Of a stretch of 64,000 nt of DNA, positions 57,461 through 64,000 are shown piece after piece. The stretch's first letter is position 1; each line of letters opens with the position of its first letter. A model generated the notes under the pieces. The model did not search any database. It was not told where the DNA came from and saw nothing but the letters and a program-made list of their open reading frames with translations. The translations under genes and the position numbers were made by a program. Where the stretch lies: assembly GCA_040755535.1 (NCBI GenBank), contig JBFMAV010000016.1:1-64000 (forward strand), written 5' to 3'. The stretch comes from Aquabacter sp040755535 (lineage in GTDB: Bacteria > Pseudomonadota > Alphaproteobacteria > Rhizobiales > Xanthobacteraceae).

Positions 57461-58447
57461 TCAGGCCCGGATGCAGGCCGCGAAGGTCTCTGGATCGACA
57501 TTGCCGCCTGACAGAACGATGGCCACCGTCTTGTCCCGGGCAGCCAGGCGGCCATTCAGCAAAGCGGCAAGGGCCACGGCCCCGCCCGGCTCAATCACGA
57601 GCTTCAACTCCTGGAAAGCGAAGCTCACCGCCGCGGAGACCTCTGCGTCGGTCGCCTGCGCGCCCTCGCCCACCAGCACCTGCGACACCTGAAACGTGAG
57701 CGCGCCGGGCATGGGGGCGAGCAAAGCGTCGCAAAACGAACCCGAGGCAGCCGGATTGCGTTCCCGGACGCCGGAGCGGAAGGAACGCGCATGATCATCG
57801 AAGCCGGCCGGCTCCGCCGCGACGATCCGCGCAGCCGGAAAGCGCTCCTTCACCGCAAGGGCGATGCCCGAGATCAGGCCGCCGCCGGAGACATTGGCGC
57901 TGACGATATCGGGCGCGAGACCAAGCGCTGCGAGGTCCTCGGCGATTTCCAGGCCCACCGTGCCTTGCCCCGCCATGATGTGGGGATCGTCAAAGGGCGG
58001 CACGAAGATGGCCCCGCGCTTCGCCGCGATGGCGTGCGCAATGGCATCGCGATCTTCGCGCACGCGGTCATATTCGACCACCTCGGCGCCCAGCTCACGG
58101 GTGCGCCGCAGCTTGAGGGCGGGCGCATCGCTTGGCATGACGATCACGGCGGGCATGCCGAGCATGCGGGCCGCGGCTGCGACGCCCTGAGCATGGTTCC
58201 CGGAGGAGCAGGCGACCACACCGGCCGCGCGCTGCGCTTCGGGTATCTGCACCAGTCGATTATAAGCCCCGCGAAATTTGAAGGAGCCGGTGCGCTGGAG
58301 CGTTTCCGGTTTCAGAAACACGCGCGCGCCGGTGACCTCGTCCAGGATCGGCGACGAGATCAGTGGAGTGCGCACGGCGATGCCCTTCAAGCGGGCAGCG
58401 GCGGCATGGATGTCGCCGGCGGTCGGGGGCAGGACGGGCTCAGTCAT
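57461..58447 (-). CDS. Threonine/serine dehydratase-like PLP enzyme
   Basis: Fold-type II PLP enzyme of 328 residues. The PLP lysine is Lys57 in LQRTGSFKFRGAYN, the Asn loop is CSSGNHAQGVAAAA, and the phosphate-binding glycine loop is ANVSGGGLISGIAL. It lacks the ACT domains of biosynthetic IlvA, so a catabolic threonine ammonia-lyase, serine racemase or related hydroxy-amino-acid dehydratase is possible. It lies 44 nt before the MFS start region on the same strand and overlaps the glycosyltransferase stop by 4 nt, suggesting shared transcription. Confidence 0.88.
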   Translation of the reverse strand: MTEPVLPPTAGDIHAAAARLKGIAVRTPLISSPILDEVTGARVFLKPETLQRTGSFKFRGAYNRLVQIPEAQRAAGVVACSSGNHAQGVAAAARMLGMPAVIVMPSDAPALKLRRTRELGAEVVEYDRVREDRDAIAHAIAAKRGAIFVPPFDDPHIMAGQGTVGLEIAEDLAALGLAPDIVSANVSGGGLISGIALAVKERFPAARIVAAEPAGFDDHARSFRSGVRERNPAASGSFCDALLAPMPGALTFQVSQVLVGEGAQATDAEVSAAVSFAFQELKLVIEPGGAVALAALLNGRLAARDKTVAIVLSGGNVDPETFAACIRA

Positions 58448-59511
58448 GCGAGCGAGGCTAACCGAGTCCTGCGCAGGAGGCGAAACCGCCGGGCGACGGG
58501 GCCGAAATCATGGGCGATCAGCACATTGTCCAGGAACTGTCGGGCGCATTCGCGCCATGTGTAACGCATGGCGAAATTGCGCGCCGCCTCAGGGGAAAGT
58601 TCGAGCGCGTGCAGGCAGGCGGAGCGCAGATCCTCGTCGAGGACGCCGACCGGCTCCGTCGCCTCGCCCAGCACATCCTTGGGGCCGGTGACGGGATAGG
58701 CCGCCACCGGCAGTCCGCTGGCGAGCGCCTCCAGAAGCACGATGCCGAAGGTGTCGGTTCGGCTCGGAAAGACAAACACGTCGCTGCCCGAATAGATTTC
58801 CGCCAGCGCCTCGCCCTCTTTCGGGCCATAGAAGCGGGTTTCCGGAAACTTCTCTTTCAAGCTCGCGAGGGCTGGGCCACCGCCCACGACCACCTTCGAG
58901 CCCGGCAAATCCAGGGACAGGAAAGCCTCGATGTTCTTCTCGACCGCCACGCGGCCCACATAAAGAAAAATGGGGTGCGGCAGGCCGAGATCGACCTCCG
59001 GGCGGGGCTTGAAGAGGTCCGCATCCACCCCGCGCGACCAGCGCATGAGACGCTTGAAGCCGCGCTGTTCCAGCTCACGTTCCAGGGTCGCGGTGGAGAC
59101 CATCACGCCGCCGCCGGCATTATGGAAGCTGCGCAGCCAGGCATAGGTCAGCCGCTCCGGCACGGGGGCGCGGGCGGAGAGATATTCGGGAAACTTGGTG
59201 TGATAGGACGTGGTGAACGTGCGCTTGGAGGCGATGCAGGCGCGGCGCACCAGCATGCCGATGGGTCCCTCCGTCGCCACATGGACGAAGTCTGGCTGCA
59301 TGGATTCGATCCGCCGCATGATCATGCGGGGCGTCGCCAGGGAGAGCCGGATTTCCTGGTATGAGGGAAGCGGCACGGTGCGGAACTCCTGGGGGGTCAG
59401 GAATTCCATCTGCGCGCCGAGATTTGCGGCTTCCCGCGCCGTATGCTCAAGCGAGCGCACGACCCCGTTGATCTGAGGATGCCACGCGTCGGTGGCCACG
59501 AGAATGCGCAT
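58444..59511 (-). CDS. GT4-family glycosyltransferase
   Basis: A 355-residue GT-B enzyme. The N-terminus MRILVATDAWHPQINGVVRS and the C-terminal donor site GSDVFVFPSRTDTFGIVLLEA, LASGLPVAAYPVTGPKDVL are typical of GT4 enzymes such as the mannosyl/glucuronosyl diacylglycerol synthases (MgtA/SqdX-like). The ATG at 59511 overlaps the stop of the upstream phosphoesterase by one base (TGATG). A lipid-linked acceptor is plausible from the coupling to an LpxH-like protein, but it is not shown. Confidence 0.9.
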   Translation of the reverse strand: MRILVATDAWHPQINGVVRSLEHTAREAANLGAQMEFLTPQEFRTVPLPSYQEIRLSLATPRMIMRRIESMQPDFVHVATEGPIGMLVRRACIASKRTFTTSYHTKFPEYLSARAPVPERLTYAWLRSFHNAGGGVMVSTATLERELEQRGFKRLMRWSRGVDADLFKPRPEVDLGLPHPIFLYVGRVAVEKNIEAFLSLDLPGSKVVVGGGPALASLKEKFPETRFYGPKEGEALAEIYSGSDVFVFPSRTDTFGIVLLEALASGLPVAAYPVTGPKDVLGEATEPVGVLDEDLRSACLHALELSPEAARNFAMRYTWRECARQFLDNVLIAHDFGPVARRFRLLRRTRLASLA

Positions 59512-60317
59512 CAAGCTGCCGCGCGTGCGGTCTCCACATCAGGTGGGGCCAGCGATAGCATAGGCTGGCGCCGCGTCCAGCAAATGATTTCCATGCGCCC
59601 GTCATGATGCTCGGCGACGGCGGTGCAGCTCTCCACCCAGTCGCCGCAATTGATGTACCGCACGCCGAACTGATCGTGCATCATGGCGTGGTGGATGTGG
59701 CCGCAAATGACCCCGTCCACGCCATGGCGCTTAGCCTCGTCGGCCACCGCCTCTTCGAACTTGCCGATATAATTGACCGCATTCTTGACCTTGAGCTTCG
59801 CCCATTGGCTGAGGGACCAATAGGTGAGGCCGAGCTTGCGGCGCACCAAGTTGACATAGGTGTTGATGCCGAGCGCAAGCGTGTAGGCGCCGTCGCCCAG
59901 GAAGGCGAGCCACTTGGCGTGGCGCACCACCACGTCGAAGACGTCGCCATGGATGACGAGATACTTCTTACCGTCGGCGGCTTCATGAATGTGCGTCTCG
60001 ACGACCTCGATCCCGCCGAAATGCGTGCCGTAATAGTCGCGCAGGAATTCGTCATGATTGCCGGGCAGATACACGATCTTGGTGCCCTTGCGCCCTTTGC
60101 GGAGCAGCTTCTGCACCACGTCATTATGCTGCTGCGGCCAGAACCAGGAGGAGCGCAGACGCCACCCGTCCACGATGTCCCCGACCAGGAACAACGTGTC
60201 GGAGTCGTGATATTTCAGGAAGTCCAGCAGCAGGTCGGCCTGGGACCCTTTCGTCCCGAGATGCACGTCCGAGATGAACAGGGAGCGGAAGTGTTTGTGC
60301 TCAGGGGTCTCGCTCAC
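59511..60317 (-). CDS. LpxH-like calcineurin-type phosphoesterase (UDP-2,3-diacylglucosamine diphosphatase family)
   Basis: A 268-residue metallophosphoesterase. Metal motifs are in order: FISDVHLG (14-21), LVGDIVDGW, LPGNHDEF, VIHGDVFD and ICGHIHHAMM. This order and the inserted helical cap are those of the LpxH relatives. Many Rhizobiales already use LpxI for lipid A synthesis, so this protein may act on another lipid or nucleotide-linked substrate. It is translationally coupled to the GT4 gene downstream. Confidence 0.87.
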   Translation of the reverse strand: MSETPEHKHFRSLFISDVHLGTKGSQADLLLDFLKYHDSDTLFLVGDIVDGWRLRSSWFWPQQHNDVVQKLLRKGRKGTKIVYLPGNHDEFLRDYYGTHFGGIEVVETHIHEAADGKKYLVIHGDVFDVVVRHAKWLAFLGDGAYTLALGINTYVNLVRRKLGLTYWSLSQWAKLKVKNAVNYIGKFEEAVADEAKRHGVDGVICGHIHHAMMHDQFGVRYINCGDWVESCTAVAEHHDGRMEIICWTRRQPMLSLAPPDVETARAAA

Positions 60318-60758
60318 GTGCCATCCCTTCTCGAAGCAATGCTTAGCGGGAGCATTGTGTCGGAATTAGCCGGAGTCGTGTATCCCTTTTATGACGCGCC
60401 TGCGAAATGACAGGCTATTGACCGAACCCCCTGGAATTCTGACAGTTAAGGTCAAACCCTACCAAAGTAGGCTCGGCTGATTAACTCGCGTTCGGCGGCA
60501 CTTAGCCGAAGTTTGTGTCCAAAGGCGGGGCCGGCCTGTTGCACAGGTGGCGCAGTGACCTAGGGGAAATCCACCCGTTTCCCGAGCGCCTCATGCAAAA
60601 GAGGCATATCTCATCTGCGTCAAGTCGATGCCTTCTCAAACGATTCGCCGACTTCCCCTTCAATTCGCGGCCCGCCGCCATTGACCTTACCGCCGCCGCG
60701 CGCGAGCTTGCCGCCGGGCGCAGCCGTGCCCGCTTCACGGACACCCAGGGAGATCCGC
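60318..60758. other. Divergent intergenic region, no gene seen
   Basis: 441 nt between the LpxH-like gene and the FAH-family gene. I find TTGACC (60418-60423) with GGTCAA (60450-60455) as a loose dyad, a small hairpin TTCGGC/GCCGAA at 60491-60510, and AGGGAG before the FAH start. No coding frame or RNA gene can be supported. Confidence 0.55.
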
Positions 60759-61607
60759 ATGAAACTCGTCCGATACGGCGAGAGTGGCCGGGAACAACCC
60801 GGCTTAATCGATTCAAACGGCCAGATTCGCGCTTTATCCGGCATTGTGTCCGACATTGGAGGGGATGTTCTCACGCCGTCGGGGCTTGATCGGATTCGCG
60901 CGGTAGACCCCGCGTCCCTCCCCCTGGTTCCTGAAGGCGTGCGCCTGGGGTCGTGCGTTGCGCGGCCGGGAAACTTCATCGCGGTGGGCCTGAATTTCGC
61001 GGACCACGCCGCGGAGACCAACAACCCGATTCCTGCCGAGCCAGTCCTGTTCAACAAGGCGCCCAATTGCGTGGTCGGGCCGAACGACGACGTGATGGTC
61101 CCGCGCGGCTCCACCAAGCTCGACTGGGAAGTGGAACTGCTGATCGTCATCGGCGCGCGCGCGCGCTACGTTGACGAGGCGGACGCGCTGAAGCACGTGG
61201 CCGGCTATGCCATCTGCAACGACGTCTCGGAGCGCAATTTCCAGATCGAGCGCGGCGGCCAATGGACCAAGGGCAAGGGCAACGAGACCTTCGGTCCCAT
61301 CGGTCCCTATCTGCTGACCGCCGATGAGATGCCTGACACGTCGAACCTCGCCATGTGGCTGGAAGTGAATGGCGAGAAGGTGCAGAACGGGTCCACCAAG
61401 ACCATGATCTTCGGCGTGGCGCACCTCGTGTCCTACATCAGCCAGTTCATGGTGCTGGACCCTGGCGACATCATCACCACGGGGACGCCACCCGGCGTGG
61501 GACTTGGAATGAAGCCGCCACGGTATCTCAAGGCCGGCGACGTCATGCGCCTCGGCATCGAGGGGCTGGGCGTTCAGACCCAGAAGGTCGTCCCGTTCAA
61601 GCTGTGA
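60759..61607 (+). CDS. Fumarylacetoacetate hydrolase family protein
   Basis: A 282-residue FAH-fold enzyme. N-terminal domain MKLVRYGESGREQPGLID; catalytic domain with VGLNFADHAAETNNPIP, the metal ligands in STKLDWEVELLIVIG, and GYAICNDVSERNFQIERG, FGPIGPYLLTADEMPDT and GDIITTGTPPGVGLG. This is close to the ureidoglycolate lyase / 2-hydroxyhepta-diene-dioate isomerase / didehydro-deoxy-rhamnonate hydrolase groups, which sequence alone does not separate. AGGGAG lies 6 nt before the ATG. Confidence 0.92.
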   Translation: MKLVRYGESGREQPGLIDSNGQIRALSGIVSDIGGDVLTPSGLDRIRAVDPASLPLVPEGVRLGSCVARPGNFIAVGLNFADHAAETNNPIPAEPVLFNKAPNCVVGPNDDVMVPRGSTKLDWEVELLIVIGARARYVDEADALKHVAGYAICNDVSERNFQIERGGQWTKGKGNETFGPIGPYLLTADEMPDTSNLAMWLEVNGEKVQNGSTKTMIFGVAHLVSYISQFMVLDPGDIITTGTPPGVGLGMKPPRYLKAGDVMRLGIEGLGVQTQKVVPFKL

Positions 61608-61653
61608 GTTTGGGCCCCATCAGGGGAACATGCCGGAAAAAGTTAAGAACGAT

Positions 61654-61692
61654 AAAAAAAGGCCGGCAGCTGGAAAGCTGCCGGCCCTTTTC
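61654..61692. terminator. Bidirectional terminator between the FAH and IalB-like genes
   Basis: GGCCGGCAGCT and AGCTGCCGGCC form an 11-bp stem around GGAA, with seven A on the left and a TTTTCT tract on the right. Confidence 0.92.
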
Positions 61693-61710
61693 TGTGGGGT
61701 CTGTTTCAGA

Positions 61711-62487
61711 TCACGGCTTGGCCGGAGCCGCAGCGGGAGCGGCCGGAGCCGCGGTGGGTGCGGGCTGACCGCCAGCGGCAGCGCGTTCCTCGGCCTTCTT
61801 CTGCGCCAGCTTTTGAAGTTCCTCGGCCATCTTCTGCCGCTCGGCCGCGACCGCGTTCGGGTCCGACGGCGCGCCGTCATAGGCCTTGGCGAAGTCCTTG
61901 CCCGGCAGCTGGAAATTGAGCGTCCGGCCACCCATCTGGAGGGCCTGGATGGTGATGGTCTGCGTCTTCTTCAGCTTGTTCACGAAGTCCGCGTTCACAT
62001 CCATGCTGGCGAAGCAGCCGTTGGGGAAGCAGATTTCATACTTGAGCGCCAGCGGAGGCTGCTGGTCGAGGATGACGCGGGTGCCGGGCTGAATGAGCAT
62101 GCCCACCGGGACCGAGACAATGAACTTCTTATTCGGATCGTCCTTCACCTCGCGGATGCCGGCGGACGCGAGGGGCTGCCCGGTCTCGGCCGTGAAGTCC
62201 TGGGTGGTCATGCAGATCTGCTTGCCGGCCGCCTGGTCGTTGCCGCACACCTTGGTCCAGGGCGTGCTGATTCCCGGAACCGCTACAGAGGCGGCAGAGG
62301 CACCCTGAGCCTGCGGCTGTTGTTGCGCGGGCTGCTGCGCCTGCGCCGGAGCAGCCTGGGCGGGCTTCGCGGGCGCGGCGGGCTTGGCGGGTGCCGGCTG
62401 CTGCGCGAGCGCGCCGCCGGCGAAACCCAGGGCCACCACGATAGCGGCCATACCGCTCGTGCGGCGCAGGAGGGTGGCTTTGGTCAT
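61711..62487 (-). CDS. Invasion-associated locus B (IalB) family protein
   Basis: A 258-residue exported protein. A signal peptide (SGMAAIVVALGFAGGALA) precedes a long Ala/Pro/Gln-rich region of about 55 residues. The IalB domain has WTKVCGNDQAAGKQICMTTQ, VSVPVGMLIQPGTRVILDQ and YEICFPNGCFASMDV with paired cysteines, then a charged coiled tail and a second Ala/Pro stretch. IalB is named for erythrocyte invasion in Bartonella, but the family is widespread in free-living Rhizobiales, where its role is unknown. The ATG at 62487 is chosen over an upstream codon at 62556. Confidence 0.9.
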   Translation of the reverse strand: MTKATLLRRTSGMAAIVVALGFAGGALAQQPAPAKPAAPAKPAQAAPAQAQQPAQQQPQAQGASAASVAVPGISTPWTKVCGNDQAAGKQICMTTQDFTAETGQPLASAGIREVKDDPNKKFIVSVPVGMLIQPGTRVILDQQPPLALKYEICFPNGCFASMDVNADFVNKLKKTQTITIQALQMGGRTLNFQLPGKDFAKAYDGAPSDPNAVAAERQKMAEELQKLAQKKAEERAAAGGQPAPTAAPAAPAAAPAKP

Positions 62488-62685
62488 TTCCGGAACAATC
62501 CCCGTGATGCGATGCGCCCAGCCGGGCAAGAAAACGCGGAAGGCGAGCCTGATCACGTCTTAGCGCCGGCTGTTTCCGTGTCAAATAAGGCAAGACGGTG
62601 ACGACGCCTTCCCCGCAACTGAGCCCGTGAATCGCTTGAAATTGCGGCGCCGGCGAGACAGCGTGGACGAAGCGGAAGGATGATG

Positions 62686-64000
62686 ATGTCGATCGCCCGT
62701 GTTCTCGCCACTCGCCCTTCTCATGCCGTCGCGATTCTTCTGGGTTGCGCCGCGTTGCTCGTGTCATCGCCGCTTTTCGCGGCCCCCGCCATTGCGATGC
62801 ATGGCGCGCCGGCCCTGCCCGCTGACTTTCCCCATCTTCCCTATGTCGACCCAAACGCGCCCAAGGGGGGACGGTTGACCCTCTCCCTCGCCGGCACGTT
62901 CGACAGTCTCAACCCGTTCATCGTTCGCGGGTCCTCAACGCCGTTCCTGCGCGGAACGGTGTTCGAATCTCTCATGACCCGAAGCTATGACGAGCCTTTC
63001 ACTCTGTATGGCTTGCTTGCGTCGGATATCTCCACCGACGAGGCGCGCAGCCACGTTGTCTTCACCCTCAACCCCGCTGCCCGCTTTTCAGATGGGACAG
63101 CGGTGACGGTAAAGGACGTGCTGTTCTCCTGGTCCCTCCTGAAGGAAAAGGGACGACCCAACTACCGGCTCTATTATGGCAAGGTCACGCGCGCCGAGGC
63201 CGTGGACGCGCGCCGGGTGCGGTTCGACTTCGCGGAACCCGACCGTGAATTGCCCTTGATCATGGGCCTGATGCCGGTCTTGCCCCGGCATGCCACCGAT
63301 GCGCAGACCTTCGACGAAACGAGCCTGAAAGCGCCGATCGGTTCGGGACCATATGTGGTGGCGCAGGTCCAAGCCGGGACAAGCGTCACCCTTGCCCGCA
63401 ATCCCGGTTATTGGGCGGCCGGCCTCCCGGTCACGCGCGGGATCTACAATTTCGATGAATTGCAGTTCGACTATTTCCGCGACGGCAACACGGAATTCGA
63501 AGCCTTCAAGCGCGGCTTGGTGGATGCTCGCTTCGAGACCGATCCGAGCCGCTGGGAAACGGGCTATGATTTCGCTGCCGTGCGAGACGGCGCGGTGATC
63601 AAGGAGACCATCCCCACCGCCCTGCCGAGACCCCACTACGCCTTGGTGTTCAACACACGCCGTGCCCTGTTCAGCGACGTGCGGGTGCGTCGGGCGCTGA
63701 TTGAATTGTTCGATTTTCCCTGGATCAACCGCAACCTGTTCCACGGCCTCTATGCCCGGACCACGGGCTTCTTCGACGGCTCCGATCTCTCCTCACTCGG
63801 GCGCCCGGCCAACGCGCAGGAACGCGTCCTGCTCGATCGCTCAACGCTTCCGGTCCCGCCGGAGGTTATGGAGGGCACCTTTTCATCTCCCGAGGCCGAT
63901 GGCAGCGGACGGGACCGGGGCCAGTTGCGGCGCGCGCTCGCCCTGCTGTCCGAGGCGGGATGGCATCTCGACCGCGGCCGGCTGGTGAATGCGCAGGGCA
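62686..64000 (+). CDS. YejA-like extracellular solute-binding protein (SBP_bac_5), 3' end cut by the window
   Basis: The frame runs off the right edge after about 438 codons. A signal peptide (RPSHAVAILLGCAALLVSS to FAAPA) is followed by HGAPALPADFPHLPYVDPNA, GGRLTLSLAGTFDSLNPFIV and GLLASDISTDEARSHVVFTL, the usual start of YejA-type peptide/microcin-C binding proteins. Later blocks are FSDGTAVTVKDVLFSWSLLK, GSGPYVVAQVQAG and RALIELFDFPWINRNLFHGL. Of three ATGs in a row (62680, 62683, 62686), the last has AAGGA at the best distance. The permease and ATPase genes yejBEF probably follow outside the window. Confidence 0.9.
   Translation, partial: MSIARVLATRPSHAVAILLGCAALLVSSPLFAAPAIAMHGAPALPADFPHLPYVDPNAPKGGRLTLSLAGTFDSLNPFIVRGSSTPFLRGTVFESLMTRSYDEPFTLYGLLASDISTDEARSHVVFTLNPAARFSDGTAVTVKDVLFSWSLLKEKGRPNYRLYYGKVTRAEAVDARRVRFDFAEPDRELPLIMGLMPVLPRHATDAQTFDETSLKAPIGSGPYVVAQVQAGTSVTLARNPGYWAAGLPVTRGIYNFDELQFDYFRDGNTEFEAFKRGLVDARFETDPSRWETGYDFAAVRDGAVIKETIPTALPRPHYALVFNTRRALFSDVRVRRALIELFDFPWINRNLFHGLYARTTGFFDGSDLSSLGRPANAQERVLLDRSTLPVPPEVMEGTFSSPEADGSGRDRGQLRRALALLSEAGWHLDRGRLVNAQG

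Noticed and set aside
60418..60510. Loose dyad and small hairpin in the 60.3-60.8 kb gap as an RNA gene
   Set aside because: The arms are six bases, widely spaced or with a large loop, with no conserved RNA motif or T-tract; chance is the simplest explanation.

Overview
The window is a high-GC, gene-dense stretch of alphaproteobacterial chromosome. The gene set points to Hyphomicrobiales (Rhizobiales), probably near Xanthobacter/Azorhizobium: a fused CysN-CysC, a DUF1476-type F1-ATPase inhibitor, PurS-PurQ-small PurL, two phasins, Irr-type iron boxes, a PdhS/PleC-like PAS kinase and a giant growth-pole-ring-like protein. Genus is an inference. I see no rRNA, tRNA, insertion sequence, prophage, CRISPR array or integration site. 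Most of it reads as core genome, so the points of interest are regulatory sites, gene arrangement and unusual protein architecture.

Layout. 1-2.8 kb: an MBL-fold hydrolase cut by the left edge, an isolated mannonate dehydratase (uxuA) behind a perfect inverted repeat, and a DUF892 ferritin-like protein. 2.9-9.2 kb: UDP-glucose dehydrogenase, then a divergent sulfate-assimilation operon cysQ-cysD-cysNC with the cobalamin gene cbiB at its end. 9.1-12.6 kb: hupE-cobU-cobO-cobQ on the minus strand behind a cobalamin riboswitch. 12.6-17.3 kb: LPS-core heptose operon waaF-waaC-hldD-hldE. 17.4-21.4 kb: two phasins and a PAS kinase with a degraded ATPase domain. 21.7-27.6 kb: iron genes bfd and bfr with Irr-like boxes, an Fe(III) ABC importer lacking its ATPase gene, and an AsmA-like protein. 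27.6-33.7 kb: acetyltransferase, M16 peptidase and threonine synthase, then an SBF-like transporter and purB. 33.7-40 kb: purC-purS-purQ-purL-bolA, then an exported RidA, PAP2 phosphatase and grxD. 40-46.3 kb: ATPase inhibitor, SH3 protein, MgtC, rpsD, glutamine amidotransferase, and ferredoxin-murI-lytic transglycosylase. 46.6-51.5 kb: a 1624-residue membrane-anchored repeat protein. 51.6-55.2 kb: a four-gene MCE/Mla lipid-transport operon. 55.3-64 kb: dipeptide epimerase, MFS transporter, PLP dehydratase, a GT4 glycosyltransferase coupled to an LpxH-like phosphoesterase, an FAH-family enzyme, an IalB-like protein and a YejA-like binding protein cut by the right edge.

How the genes work together: HupE probably brings in metal for the cobalamin enzymes encoded behind it, all under B12 control. 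The sulfate operon makes and recycles PAPS. The waa/hld operon builds and adds heptose to lipid A-Kdo. The pur cluster gives most of de novo purine synthesis. Bfd and Bfr release and store iron. The Mla cluster, the transglycosylase, MurI and the giant protein all concern the envelope.

The strongest structural observation is in the giant protein: residues 287-1034 parse as 68 consecutive 11-residue units with no insertion or deletion, with a 44-residue higher-order repeat inside.
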